From positions 2,009,001 to 2,073,000 of the forward strand of contig NZ_CP163421.1 of assembly GCF_041429775.1 (NCBI RefSeq): a DNA stretch of 64,000 bases. The letters are read 5' to 3'. Numbering within the stretch: the stretch's first letter is position 1; each line of letters starts with the position of its first letter. This stretch comes from Glycocaulis abyssi. Its GTDB lineage: Bacteria; Pseudomonadota; Alphaproteobacteria; Caulobacterales; Maricaulaceae. The position numbers were made by a program, and so were the translations under genes. Positions 1-11,506 of the stretch are shown piece after piece. Below the pieces are notes generated by a model. The model was not told where the DNA came from. It was given only the letters and a program-made list of their open reading frames with translations, and ran no database searches.

Positions 1-230
1 CGGACTCAGAGCCGGAAATTCTGGCATCGATGATGGAGGCTTATGCCGCCTACGAGGCGCGCGTCGGCGTAATCCCGGTGCCAGAAGGCTTCAATGCCGC
101 CGAGCGCATCGCCGCGCTGGGCTGGAAAGCCTTCCTGGACCAGCATGGCCTGATGCTGATCGGGCTTGGCATGCTTGTTCTGGCACTGTTGGGCGGCGGC
201 CTCATTCTGGTGCTCACCCGCCAGCGCTGA
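1..230 (+). CDS. Sulfatase C-terminus with membrane anchor (partial)
   Basis: Only the last 75 codons lie in the window; the first complete codon is at base 3 and the gene begins upstream. The tail motif YEARVGVIPVPEGFN resembles the C-terminal end of arylsulfatases. It is followed by a hydrophobic helix of about 20 residues and a short basic tail (LTRQR), so the protein is probably held in the membrane by its C-terminus. The stop abuts the stop of the convergent gene at 231, which encodes a formylglycine-generating enzyme, the activator of Cys- or Ser-type sulfatases. That neighbour strengthens the call, but the catalytic domain is not visible. Confidence 0.62.
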   Translation, partial: DSEPEILASMMEAYAAYEARVGVIPVPEGFNAAERIAALGWKAFLDQHGLMLIGLGMLVLALLGGGLILVLTRQR

Positions 231-1157
231 TCAGTCTGGCGCAGGCCCGCGCCAGAGTGTGCGAAAGCCCAGATGCTCGGTGGAGAAGCGCTCGTCTCCC
301 GGTTGGCGCGCCGCCGGGCGGTAGCGGTGGCAATAGCTGTCCGAGCACAGGAATGACCCGCCCTTGATGACGCGGAAGCCCGGCTGCCCCCATTCGTCTT
401 GCGTCCATTCCCAGACATTGCCCGCCATGTCGTAGAGCCCGTACCCGTTGGGCGCATAGCAGCCGACGGGGGCAAGACCGGCATGACCGTCCGCGCCGCT
501 ATCTTCCACCGGAAACACGCCCTGCCAGTGATTGGCCATAAAGGCCCCGTCCGGGCGCATCTCATCGCCCCAGACATAGGGCGCGCCATCAATGCCGCCG
601 CGCGCGGCATGCTCCCATTCGGCCTCGCCGGGCAGGTCATGGCCGCGCCAGCGCGCATAGGCCAGCGCATCCTCATAGGCGATCTGGACCACCGGCCAGC
701 TATCCCGGCCCTCAATCGTGCTGGAGCGCCCCTGTGGCTGGCGCCAGCTCGCGCGCGGATCAAAGCGCCACCAGGTGCGGATATCCGACCAGTCGCGCAC
801 CTGCACGCCGGGGCCGAACACCCCGCCCCCGCCCACATCCGGGCCATCGCGCTCAGCCAGCGTCACATATCCGGTCGCCTCCACGAAGGCGGCGAACTCT
901 CCATTGGTAACCTCGTGAATGCCGATCCAGAAGCCATCCACTTGCGCGCTGCGCACCGGGCGCTCCTCGGGGAAGAAGTCCTCTGATCCCAGCTGGACGG
1001 TGCCGGGGGGCACCCACACCATGCCCGATGCGGGAGATTCAGGGTCGGGCAGGGTCAACGGCAGACAGGCTTCGATAGATGTTTCGCTACCGCCGCAGGC
1101 AGAAAGGCCCGCCATCCCGGCCAGCAACACCGCCAGACCCAGCCCATTGTTCTTCAT
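231..1157 (-). CDS. Formylglycine-generating enzyme, predicted lipoprotein
   Basis: 308-residue FGE-sulfatase/SUMF1-family protein that converts the active-site Cys of sulfatases to formylglycine. The N-terminus has a lipoprotein signal with lipobox LSAC (Cys21). Family motifs include VPPGTVQLGS, an HEVTNGEF segment, LPGEAEWEHAARGG and GNVWEWTQD. The two redox cysteines of true FGEs are present in FLCSDSYCHRYR (Cys271 and Cys276), which many FGE-like proteins of other function lack. The ATG at 1157 was chosen because the signal peptide starts there; the same frame stays open far upstream, antisense to katG. The gene converges on a sulfatase gene. Confidence 0.88.
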   Translation of the reverse strand: MKNNGLGLAVLLAGMAGLSACGGSETSIEACLPLTLPDPESPASGMVWVPPGTVQLGSEDFFPEERPVRSAQVDGFWIGIHEVTNGEFAAFVEATGYVTLAERDGPDVGGGGVFGPGVQVRDWSDIRTWWRFDPRASWRQPQGRSSTIEGRDSWPVVQIAYEDALAYARWRGHDLPGEAEWEHAARGGIDGAPYVWGDEMRPDGAFMANHWQGVFPVEDSGADGHAGLAPVGCYAPNGYGLYDMAGNVWEWTQDEWGQPGFRVIKGGSFLCSDSYCHRYRPAARQPGDERFSTEHLGFRTLWRGPAPD

Positions 1158-1241
1158 GCGAAAAATTCCCTCATCACCCGTCAACCAGACTTGCGAGCCA
1201 GTCGCAATCCATAAAGATTTTCTCTGTTTTGCGCACGCAGC

Positions 1242-1278
1242 ATAAACTTCGACTATACCGTCAATCAGGATAATCGAT
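1242..1278 (+). promoter_or_regulatory. OxyR-like operator upstream of katG
   Basis: Four tetramers lie with exact OxyR spacing: ATAA-N7-CTAT-N7-ATCA-N7-CGAT. The classical pattern is ATAG-N7-CTAT-N7-ATAG-N7-CTAT, so 12 of 16 informative bases agree. The site ends about 110 bp before the katG start, and katG is a standard OxyR target. Read by eye; no matrix score was computed and oxyR itself is not in the window. Confidence 0.45.
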
Positions 1279-1310
1279 TTAATTTCGCACGGCCCGCTTG
1301 ATACACATAG

Positions 1311-3566
<2,256 letters not shown>

Positions 3567-3592
3567 GAGAACCTTGCCTGACTAAATGCCAG

Positions 3593-3629
3593 CGCCCGGA
3601 TGCTTCCCCGCATCCGGGCGTTTCTTTTT
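3593..3629 (+). terminator. Rho-independent terminator after katG
   Basis: Perfect 11-bp stem CGCCCGGATGC/GCATCCGGGCG with a 6-base loop, followed by TTTCTTTTT. It lies 26 bp after the katG stop. Confidence 0.9.
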
Positions 3630-3723
3630 CCCGCTCCAGGACTTGATCCATGCCAAGGCTCCGATAGCGTCACCGGCAAGGGTGCAGTTAAAAAAACGCC
3701 CGTCCATCAGGGAGCCGGTATCC

Positions 3724-5181
3724 ATGACATTTCCGAAAAAGGGCCGCGCGGCCGACGCGCTTCTGGCTGAACTTGAAGCGCGCAAGGCCAATGATGTGCG
3801 CTGGCAGGAGGGGCGCGTCTTTGCCTATATCTACGATGCCGGCGCCGAGGCCATGGATGTCGTGAAGAAAGCCTATTCGGCCTTTCTGACCGAGAACGGT
3901 ATCGACCCGACCTCCTTTCCGTCCGCGCTGGAGCTGGAGCGCGATGTCATCGCCATGGCGCTGGACCTGCAGAACGCGCCACCCGGCGCCAAGGGCAGCT
4001 TCACCACCGGCGGCACTGAAAGCATCTTGCTGTCGGTGAAAACCGCGCGCGACCATGCCCGCGCCACCAGACCCCACATCACCGCGCCGGAGCTGGTCCT
4101 GCCGGAAACCGCGCACCCCGCCTTCTTCAAGGCGTGTGCCTATTTCGACGTGAAGCCAGTCATCACCCCGGTCGATCCGGAGAGCTTCACCGCCCTGCCC
4201 GGCGCCATGGACAAGGCGATAACCGGCCAGACGATAATGCTGGTCGGATCAGCCCCCTCCTACGCGCATGGTGTTATCGACCCGATTGCCGCCATCGGCC
4301 AGGTGGCGCTGAAAGCGGGCGTGCTTTTCCATGTCGATTGCTGTGTCGGCGGCATGTATCTGCCCTTTATCCGCAAGCTGGGCGCGGATGTGGAGGCCTT
4401 TGATCTTTCCACGCCGGGCGTGACGCAGATGTCGCTCGATTTTCACAAATGGGGCTACGCCGCCAAGGGCGCATCGAGCGTGCTCTATGCCAATGGCGAG
4501 CTTCGCAAATACCAGATTTTCGCCTGGTCGGGCTGGACCGGCTACACGATCGTCAACCCGACCATCCAGTCTGGCCGCTCCGCCGGACCCATTGCCGGGG
4601 CCTGGGCCGCGCTCAATTTCATAGGTGAGGACGGCTATCTGCGTCTGGCCAAAATCACGCAGGAAGCCTCAGCGAAAATGTGCGCGGGCATCCGTGAGAT
4701 CGAGGGGCTGAAACTGCTGGGTAATCCGCCGGGCAATCTGCTGGCCTTTGCGGCTGAAGGGTTTGACATATTTGCGCTGGCCGACGCGATGAAGGCCAGG
4801 GGCTGGTTCCTGCAGGCCCAGTTCGGGCATGGACCTTCTCCGGCCAATCTGCACGTCTCCATCGGCCCGGCCAACGCGCCTCATATCGATGCCATGCTGG
4901 ACGATCTGCGCGCCGAGACCACGCGCTTGCGCGCCGATCCGCAATATCACGTCGCCACGCCGTCTGCAGACGAGATCGCCGCCATCACGGCGATGGAACC
5001 GGCCGACCTTCTGGACGCCATGGAGAGCATGTTTGCCGGAGGCACGGGCGGCATGCCCGGCGAGATGCGGCCCATCAACACGCTGATGGATGCCATGCCG
5101 TTCGAGGCGCGCGACCGCATATTGAAGGAATATATCAACCGGCTCTACGCCAAGCCGGCGGGCGCAGCAGCGGACACCTGA
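3724..5181 (+). CDS. PLP-dependent decarboxylase, sphingosine-1-phosphate-lyase-like
   Basis: 485-residue fold-type I PLP enzyme of the group II decarboxylase/S1P lyase group. The pyridine-nitrogen Asp205 is in FHVDCCVGG, and the Schiff-base Lys242 is in DFHKWGYAAKGAS, a motif close to that of bacterial S1P lyases. FTTGGTES (about 93-100) is the phosphate-binding loop. S1P lyases cleave phosphorylated long-chain bases to an aldehyde and phosphoethanolamine; that substrate is inferred from family resemblance, and an amino-acid decarboxylase role remains possible. The ATG at 3724 is preferred over the longer open frame because the upstream part overlaps the katG terminator. No membrane helix is evident. 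Confidence 0.75.
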   Translation: MTFPKKGRAADALLAELEARKANDVRWQEGRVFAYIYDAGAEAMDVVKKAYSAFLTENGIDPTSFPSALELERDVIAMALDLQNAPPGAKGSFTTGGTESILLSVKTARDHARATRPHITAPELVLPETAHPAFFKACAYFDVKPVITPVDPESFTALPGAMDKAITGQTIMLVGSAPSYAHGVIDPIAAIGQVALKAGVLFHVDCCVGGMYLPFIRKLGADVEAFDLSTPGVTQMSLDFHKWGYAAKGASSVLYANGELRKYQIFAWSGWTGYTIVNPTIQSGRSAGPIAGAWAALNFIGEDGYLRLAKITQEASAKMCAGIREIEGLKLLGNPPGNLLAFAAEGFDIFALADAMKARGWFLQAQFGHGPSPANLHVSIGPANAPHIDAMLDDLRAETTRLRADPQYHVATPSADEIAAITAMEPADLLDAMESMFAGGTGGMPGEMRPINTLMDAMPFEARDRILKEYINRLYAKPAGAAADT

Positions 5182-5238
5182 CGCAGTGCAGCATATCCGC
5201 TAGCCTGCCTGCCCGAACCCCTTGCAGAAGGCACCGCC

Positions 5239-8046
5239 ATGACCACCCGATCCGATCACCCGGATACACGCCTGCCGGGCACGCCGGACGCGCTGGCCGC
5301 CTACTGTCTTGACGCGCTGAAAGGCGGGTGGGGCGATGACTGGGATGCGCCGCTGAAAAACCCGGTCGGGGATCTGGCCAACGAGATTTTCTCCGGCCTG
5401 CATCGCGGCGCGGTATCGGTGGAGGGGCTGGGCGCGCTTGTCCGCGAGCTGGCTGATATGGGACTGGCCGGACGCGCAAAGGCCCTTCGGGCGCTGCACG
5501 CTGACGGGCTGTCGGGTGCAGCGCTGGAGGCGGTCAAAGCCCGTCTTGACACGCTGGCGGCCAAGGGCTTTGACGCCTACGCCGAGGCCGTGACCCGCCG
5601 CAAGGCAGGCATCGTATTTACCGCCCATCCCACTTTTGCGCTGTCAAAGGCCATGCGCGCCGCACTCGCCAATGCCGCCGTGGACGGTACGCCGGCCAAT
5701 CCGGACAGGCTGGCGCACGGGCCGGATGAGGATATCTCCCTGTTAAGCGAGCATGACGCGGTGAAAGAGGCGCTCGCGCGGGCCCGCGAAGCTATCACCG
5801 AGCTTGACCGGCTCATCCTCGACACCGCCCGCCGCCACTTCCCGGATCGCTGGCACACGCTAAAGCCCGATCTCATCTCGCTGGCCAGCTGGGTCGGCTA
5901 TGATCTTGATGGCCGCACCGATATTCACTGGGGCCGCTCCATCGCCTTCCGTCTGGAGGAAAAGGCCATCCAGCTGGAGCGCTATGCCCGCCTTGCCGGC
6001 GAGGCTGGCAGTAGCGCGCTGGCAGCGCGTCTGGAGCGTGCCGGAGCCCGCGCGCGCGATCATGCGAAACTGTTCGAGGGTGATCTGGAGCGCCCCGCCA
6101 CCGTGGTACGCGCCGCCAACGCCCTGACCGCGCCGCATGCCGACAGGCTGGTATCGCTGAAAGGCATTATCAGCGAGCTTGATGACGCCATTGAAGCCGC
6201 TACCGACGAGAACAGGCCAGCCCTTGCTGCGCTGCGCGCCGAGATGGCATCAGCGGGCCTTGGCGCGGCCCATATCCATCTGCGCATCAATGCAGCCCAG
6301 CTGAAAAGCGCGGTCAGGGCCGATCTGGGACTTGAGGAGGATGAGGAGGATTTCGGCCGCCTTGCCCTTGCCCGCGCCGCCGAGCGCGCCCAGAGCGCCG
6401 AACTGCACAGTGTCAGCTTTGCATCCGTTTTCGTTGAACAGATGACGGCGCGCCGCCAGTTCATGATGTGCGCGCAATTCCTCAAGCATATCGACGCCGA
6501 TACACCGATCCGCTTCCTGCTGGCCGAGTGCGAGACACCGGCCACCGTCATGGGCGCGGTCTATCTTGCGCGGCTTTATGGCGTCGCTGACAAGGTGGAT
6601 ATCTCACCCCTGTTCGAGACCCCTGAAGCGCTGGAGCGGGGTGGACGCCTTATCGACCGGCTCATCAGCGAGCCGGCCTACCGCGATTATGTCGAGGCGC
6701 GCGGACGGCTGTCCATCCAGCTGGGTTTCTCTGACGCGGGCCGCTTCATGGGGCAGGCGGGCGCGGAGCTGGCCATTGAGCGCCTGCATATCCTCGTCGC
6801 CCGCGCGCTGGCGCGCCATGGCGTGAAGGATATCGAGATCGTCGTCTTCAACACGCACGGCGAATCCATGGGGCGCGGCGCGCATCCGGGCAGCCTGGCA
6901 CAGCGGCTGGATCATTTGCTGACCCCCTGGGCGCGGTCGCGCTTCAAGGCTGCGGGCGTGCCTCTGGTCCATGAGACCAGCTATCAGGGCGGTGACGGCT
7001 TCGTGCATTTCGCCCGGCAGGAGCTGGCCGATTCTGTTGTCCTGCAGACGGCGCTGCATGCGCTGGACATACCCGACGGCAACAAGGCCGATCCGTTCTA
7101 CGCCGAGATCGACTACACCTGGGACATCTACCGCGCCCTGAAAAGCTGGCAGGAAGCGCTGTTCGAGAACGCCGATTACCGCAACGCGATTACCGCCTTT
7201 GCGCCAAACATGCTGGTCAAGTCCGGCTCGCGCAAGGCCAAGCGGCCCGGCGCGCCGGGCCAGGCGCTGGACCTCTCCATGCTGCGCGCGATTCCGCACA
7301 ATGCCGCCCTGCAGCAACTGGCCATTCCGGTGAACGTGTCGGGCGGTATCGGCGCGTCCACCCAGTCTGAACCCGAACGCATGGCGGCGCTGATGGAGCG
7401 CTCTCCAAGGATGGCGAACCTCATCGCCATGGTCATGCGAGCGCGCACCCTGACGAGCCTGAGCGCGCTGCGCGGCTATGCGCGCCTGTTTGATGCCAGC
7501 GAATGGACCGGGCGCGCTGCCTGGGCACGCTCGCCCGCCATGCAGCGTGCGTTTCTGGATCTCGCCGGGCGGCTGTCAGATCAGTCGCGCCACACGGCGC
7601 TTGTACGGCTCGCCAACCATCTCTCTGCCGATCTGATGAAGTTTGACCAGCTGATTGCCGATCAGGGCTGGCGCGATGATCCCGACCGGCAGGCAATCGA
7701 GGCGCTGCACGCCGTGCGGCAGGCGCTTATCATGCAGGCTTTCCTCATCATATCGCGCCTGCCGGGCTTCTCGCCGCGCCACGATCTGACGCGCGCTGAC
7801 CTGATCGATCTGGTGCTGGCCTTGCGCATTCCCGAAGCCGTGGCCGCGCTCGACGAGATATTCCCCGAGGCCAGCGAGGCGCTCAGCGCGCTCGACGCCA
7901 TTGAGGAGCCGAGCACCACCGATTCACCGGCCTTGCGGGGATATCCTGAGATTCAGGCGCGCATCGTGCGCCCGCTGGAACAGCTCCACCCGCTGATCAC
8001 GCAAGTGAGCGTGGCGATCAGCCATTATCACCGGGCGATAGGGTAG
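5239..8046 (+). CDS. ppc: Phosphoenolpyruvate carboxylase, divergent
   Basis: 935-residue PEP carboxylase homologue (carboxylation of PEP to oxaloacetate, anaplerosis). The N-terminal catalytic His is kept in VFTAHPT (His130), and LRAIP plus the basic SRKAKRP segment are recognisable near 660-690. Other hallmarks differ from the E. coli pattern: the glycine loop FHGRGGSIGRGG reads FNTHGESMGRGA (538-548), the SDSAKDAG motif reads SDAGRFMG, and the usual C-terminal QNTG is replaced by HRAIG. Function as a carboxylase is therefore likely but unproven. It follows the S1P-lyase-like gene by 57 bp on the same strand. Confidence 0.82.
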   Translation: MTTRSDHPDTRLPGTPDALAAYCLDALKGGWGDDWDAPLKNPVGDLANEIFSGLHRGAVSVEGLGALVRELADMGLAGRAKALRALHADGLSGAALEAVKARLDTLAAKGFDAYAEAVTRRKAGIVFTAHPTFALSKAMRAALANAAVDGTPANPDRLAHGPDEDISLLSEHDAVKEALARAREAITELDRLILDTARRHFPDRWHTLKPDLISLASWVGYDLDGRTDIHWGRSIAFRLEEKAIQLERYARLAGEAGSSALAARLERAGARARDHAKLFEGDLERPATVVRAANALTAPHADRLVSLKGIISELDDAIEAATDENRPALAALRAEMASAGLGAAHIHLRINAAQLKSAVRADLGLEEDEEDFGRLALARAAERAQSAELHSVSFASVFVEQMTARRQFMMCAQFLKHIDADTPIRFLLAECETPATVMGAVYLARLYGVADKVDISPLFETPEALERGGRLIDRLISEPAYRDYVEARGRLSIQLGFSDAGRFMGQAGAELAIERLHILVARALARHGVKDIEIVVFNTHGESMGRGAHPGSLAQRLDHLLTPWARSRFKAAGVPLVHETSYQGGDGFVHFARQELADSVVLQTALHALDIPDGNKADPFYAEIDYTWDIYRALKSWQEALFENADYRNAITAFAPNMLVKSGSRKAKRPGAPGQALDLSMLRAIPHNAALQQLAIPVNVSGGIGASTQSEPERMAALMERSPRMANLIAMVMRARTLTSLSALRGYARLFDASEWTGRAAWARSPAMQRAFLDLAGRLSDQSRHTALVRLANHLSADLMKFDQLIADQGWRDDPDRQAIEALHAVRQALIMQAFLIISRLPGFSPRHDLTRADLIDLVLALRIPEAVAALDEIFPEASEALSALDAIEEPSTTDSPALRGYPEIQARIVRPLEQLHPLITQVSVAISHYHRAIG

Positions 8047-8051
8047 GCTGA

Positions 8052-8207
8052 CTACCGCCCGTCGGTCTCGATACGCAGGGTCTCGTCGCCGATATTGATT
8101 TCCATCGTATTGGTCTGGCTGTCGCGCCACATCGCATAGCCGACAGCGCCGATGACAATCAGCAAAACGGCCACACCGGCATACACAAGCTTCTGGTTGG
8201 AACGCAT
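8052..8207 (-). CDS. Small single-pass membrane protein
   Basis: 51 residues: a short basic N-terminus (MRSNQKL), one transmembrane helix (about 8-26), then a polar tail ending MEINIGDETLRIETDGR that may lie in the periplasm. A good GAGGAG ribosome-binding site precedes the ATG. It sits between convergent ppc and nth. I recognise no family; it looks like a short conserved-type hypothetical protein. Confidence 0.6.
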   Translation of the reverse strand: MRSNQKLVYAGVAVLLIVIGAVGYAMWRDSQTNTMEINIGDETLRIETDGR

Positions 8208-8284
8208 CTGACTACTCCTCTGCCTGCCCCGCCACGGGGGAGCGCCAAGGAGAAACGTTCGTGCTGTCAGCCGGTTCCCTCGCG

Positions 8285-8974
8285 TCAGCTCCCTGGCGGG
8301 GGCGTCTTGGGTTTGAAGCGGCAGTACTCTGCAATCGCGCAGCGCCAGCATTCCGGCTTTCGCGCCTTGCATACATAGCGCCCGTGCAGGATCAGCCAGT
8401 GATGCGCGCCTTTGAGATATTCGGGCGGCGTGATGCGCTCCAGCCCCGCCTCCACCGCGTCAGGCGTCTTGCCCGGCGCCAGTTTCGTACGATTGGAGAC
8501 GCGGAATATATGCGTATCGACGGCTATGGTGTGCTGGCCGAACGCCTCGTTGAGCACGACATTGGCCGTCTTGCGGCCGACACCCGGCAGGCGGATCAGC
8601 TCGTCGCGGGTCTGCGGCACCTCGCCGCCAAACTCCTCGATAATCATGCGCGAGAGCGCGATGACATTCTTTGCCTTGTTGCGGAACAGCCCGATTGTCT
8701 TGATGTGCTCGCGCACCGCGTCCTCGCCGAGCGCCAGCATCTTTTGCGGCGTATCGGCTACCGCAAACAGGCGGCGGGTCGCCTTGTTCACCCCGACATC
8801 GGTTGCCTGCGCAGACAGGGCGACGGCGACGACCAGCGTGAACGGGTTGGTGTATTCCAGCTCGGTCTTCGGTTCGGGCATGATGCGCGACAGGGTTTCA
8901 AAGATCGCCGCCGCATCGGCGCGCGGGATCGCACGCGGGACGGGCTTCTTGCGGGGTTTTGGCTTTTCGCTCAT
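8285..8974 (-). CDS. nth: Endonuclease III
   Basis: 229-residue DNA glycosylase/AP lyase for base-excision repair of oxidised pyrimidines. The helix-hairpin-helix LPGVGRKTANVVL carries the catalytic Lys, and VDTHIFRVSNR carries the catalytic Asp. The C-terminal 4Fe-4S cluster motif is C-X6-C-X2-C-X5-C (YVCKARKPECWRCAIAEYC). The start MSEKPKPRK is chosen over an ORF extension; the basic N-terminus is usual for the family. Confidence 0.95.
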   Translation of the reverse strand: MSEKPKPRKKPVPRAIPRADAAAIFETLSRIMPEPKTELEYTNPFTLVVAVALSAQATDVGVNKATRRLFAVADTPQKMLALGEDAVREHIKTIGLFRNKAKNVIALSRMIIEEFGGEVPQTRDELIRLPGVGRKTANVVLNEAFGQHTIAVDTHIFRVSNRTKLAPGKTPDAVEAGLERITPPEYLKGAHHWLILHGRYVCKARKPECWRCAIAEYCRFKPKTPPPGS

Positions 8975-9019
8975 GGCAGTGGAGCTAGCGGGAGCGGGCG
9001 GCCAGGGCAAGGGTGTACG

Positions 9020-11440
9020 CTAGACCCGTTCCCGCTCCGGCAGGTAGATCTCGCGCTTTCCGGAGTGATCTGCCGGGCCGATCATGCCCTCATCTTCCAT
9101 GCGCTCGATGAGCGAGGCGGCGCGGTTATAGCCGATCTGCAGGCGGCGCTGGATATAGCTGGTTGATGCCTTGCGGTCGCGCGCCACCACGGCCACGGCC
9201 TGATCGAAGAGATCATCGCCGGAGCCGCCCTCCCCGCCATCAAGGCCGGGAATACCGCCCTCTTCTTCGATGTCCTCTGTGACGGCGTCGAGATATTCCG
9301 GCGCGCGCTGCTTTTTCAGGAAGCTTGCGACCTCCTCCACCTCACGGTCGGAGACGAAGGGACCATGCAGGCGGCGTATACGCCCGCCCCCGGCCATCAG
9401 CAGCAGATCGCCCTGCCCGAGGAGCTGTTCGGCCCCCTGCTCACCCAGAATGGTGCGGCTGTCGATCTTGGAAGTAACCTGATAGGAAATACGGGTCGGG
9501 AAATTGGCCTTGATCGTGCCGGTGATGACATCGACCGACGGACGCTGGGTGGCCATGATGACATGGATGCCGGCTGCGCGCGCCATCTGCGCCAGACGCT
9601 GCACCGCACCCTCGATCTCCTTGCCCGCCACCATCATCAGATCGGCCATCTCGTCGATCACCACGACGATATAGGGCATGTGATCGGGCTCGATCGTTTC
9701 GGTCTCGTAGACCGGCTCACCGCTTTCCCGGTCAAAGCCGGTCTGGACGGTGCGGCTGAGCATCTCGCCTGCCTCGCGCGCCTCTGCGGCCTTCTCGTTG
9801 AAGCCGGCCATGTTGCGCACGCCGACCTTGGACATGCGCAAATAGCGGCTTTCCATCTCGCGCACGGTCCATTTGAGCGCCGCGACGGCCTTTTTCGGAT
9901 CGGTCACGACCGGCGAGAGAAGGTGCGGAATGCCGTCATAGACGGACAGTTCCAGCATTTTCGGGTCGATCATTATCATGCGGCACTCTTCGGGCGGCAG
10001 CCGGTAGAGCAGCGACAGGATCATGGCGTTGATACCTACCGATTTACCTGAACCGGTCGTACCCGCAATCAGCAGGTGCGGCATGCGCGAGAGGTCAGCG
10101 GTAAACGGCTCGCCGCCAATGGTCTCGCCCAGCGCCAGCGGCAGTTCGGCGCGGTTCTTCTCAAACCCGGAAGAAGAGAGCAGCGTGCGCAGGAAGACGG
10201 TTTCCCGGCTGGTATTGGGCAGTTCGATGCCGATGGCATTGCGGCCCGGTACCACCGCCACCCGGCAGGCGACAGCGGCCATGGAGCGGGCTATATCATC
10301 GGCGAGGTTGATGACGCGGCTGGTCTTCACGCCCGGTGCCGGTTCCAGCTCGTAGAGCGTCACCACCGGGCCGGGGCGGACCTCGACAATCTCGCCCTTG
10401 ACCCCGAAATCGCCCAGCACGGCGGCCAGCAATTCGGCGTTCTGGCGCAGACCATCGGCGTCCACCACATCCTTGCGCGGCGTCGCCCTGGCCAGAAGGT
10501 CAAGGCGCGGCATCTCAAACTCGGAGCCAGAGCTGAAAGGCAAGGCGGCCTGCGCCTCGCGCGCTTCCCGGTCGGAGGCTTTCGGCTTGCCCTTGGGGGC
10601 GATCTTCACGTCAGGGGCGGTCCGGGCTGCGGTCTCCACATTGCGCCGCGTTGTGGCCATGCCGGCTGCGGGCGCGCGTCCGCCACGCAGAATGGCCGGG
10701 GCATTCTCCGCGCGCGCCTCGCCATCTATTTCCAGCGGGCGGTCTTCGGCGCTGCGCCAGCTCGCGGGCAGTTCATCGGCCAGACGTTCGGCCCAGCCGC
10801 GCACCGTGTTCCAGACCGTCACCGCAGCGGCGCTGGCTGCGGCAAGGTCATGCGTGTTCAGTCCGAAGCAGAAAAATGTGCCCAGGATTGCCGCCAGCAG
10901 GCCCAGCACGGCGGCTATCGCGTTGGCACCGCCGATTTCCGCCTGCATCGCCAGCCCTGACATGCTGGCAAGCAGGCTATCGCCAAGCAGACCGCCAAGG
11001 CCCGATGCGAACGGCCAGCTGACCGGCACCGGCAGGGCCGCAACCGCCATGGCAAAGCCGAGCAGCGCAAACCCGCCGCACACAATCCGGAACAGCACCA
11101 CCGGCCAGGGCCGCCGGCGCGGCCCCTGCAGGGTAAGGATAATGCCCCAGCCCAGCACGATCAGCGCGAGGCCCGCGCCCGCCCAGCCCATTGTCTGCAG
11201 GAGCAGGTCAGCGGCGACAGCGCCGGAGGGGCCAGCCAGATTGCTGACACTCTGGCCGGTCGCGGCATTCAGGCTGGGGTCGAGCGGGTTGTGGCTGAAA
11301 ATGGCAATCAGCGCCAAGGCGGCCGACGCGGTCATCGCGCCGCCAATCACTACCGACCATATACGAGACAGCAATCCGGCACGGGCTGGCAGGGGCGCAT
11401 CGCGGCTGGCGGCGCGGGATGAGGTGGATGTTCTGGCCAT
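9020..11440 (-). CDS. ftsK: DNA translocase FtsK
   Basis: 806-residue septal DNA translocase that moves the terminus region during division. Four or so N-terminal transmembrane helices (first about 200 residues) are followed by a short linker and the RecA-like motor with Walker [14 protein letters not shown] and Walker [15 protein letters not shown]. The C-terminal gamma winged helix begins near [16 protein letters not shown] and includes [20 protein letters not shown], which reads KOPS. The ATG at 11440 is preferred; an in-frame TTG at 11464 is an alternative. A CtrA-like element lies just upstream. Confidence 0.96.
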   Translation of the reverse strand: MARTSTSSRAASRDAPLPARAGLLSRIWSVVIGGAMTASAALALIAIFSHNPLDPSLNAATGQSVSNLAGPSGAVAADLLLQTMGWAGAGLALIVLGWGIILTLQGPRRRPWPVVLFRIVCGGFALLGFAMAVAALPVPVSWPFASGLGGLLGDSLLASMSGLAMQAEIGGANAIAAVLGLLAAILGTFFCFGLNTHDLAAASAAAVTVWNTVRGWAERLADELPASWRSAEDRPLEIDGEARAENAPAILRGGRAPAAGMATTRRNVETAARTAPDVKIAPKGKPKASDREAREAQAALPFSSGSEFEMPRLDLLARATPRKDVVDADGLRQNAELLAAVLGDFGVKGEIVEVRPGPVVTLYELEPAPGVKTSRVINLADDIARSMAAVACRVAVVPGRNAIGIELPNTSRETVFLRTLLSSSGFEKNRAELPLALGETIGGEPFTADLSRMPHLLIAGTTGSGKSVGINAMILSLLYRLPPEECRMIMIDPKMLELSVYDGIPHLLSPVVTDPKKAVAALKWTVREMESRYLRMSKVGVRNMAGFNEKAAEAREAGEMLSRTVQTGFDRESGEPVYETETIEPDHMPYIVVVIDEMADLMMVAGKEIEGAVQRLAQMARAAGIHVIMATQRPSVDVITGTIKANFPTRISYQVTSKIDSRTILGEQGAEQLLGQGDLLLMAGGGRIRRLHGPFVSDREVEEVASFLKKQRAPEYLDAVTEDIEEEGGIPGLDGGEGGSGDDLFDQAVAVVARDRKASTSYIQRRLQIGYNRAASLIERMEDEGMIGPADHSGKREIYLPERERV

Positions 11441-11477
11441 GTCGCGCGCCAGTGTGACGGGCAAATCTTCCCGGCTG

Positions 11478-11492
11478 GTAAATGCCGGTTAA
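11478..11492 (-). promoter_or_regulatory. CtrA-like box upstream of ftsK
   Basis: On the minus strand the sequence reads TTAA-CCGGCAT-TTAC, one mismatch from the CtrA consensus TTAA-N7-TTAA. It lies 38 bp before the preferred ftsK ATG. Weak evidence by itself: one short motif, spotted by eye. Confidence 0.3.
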
Positions 11493-11506
11493 TCAAATAC
11501 CGGGCG

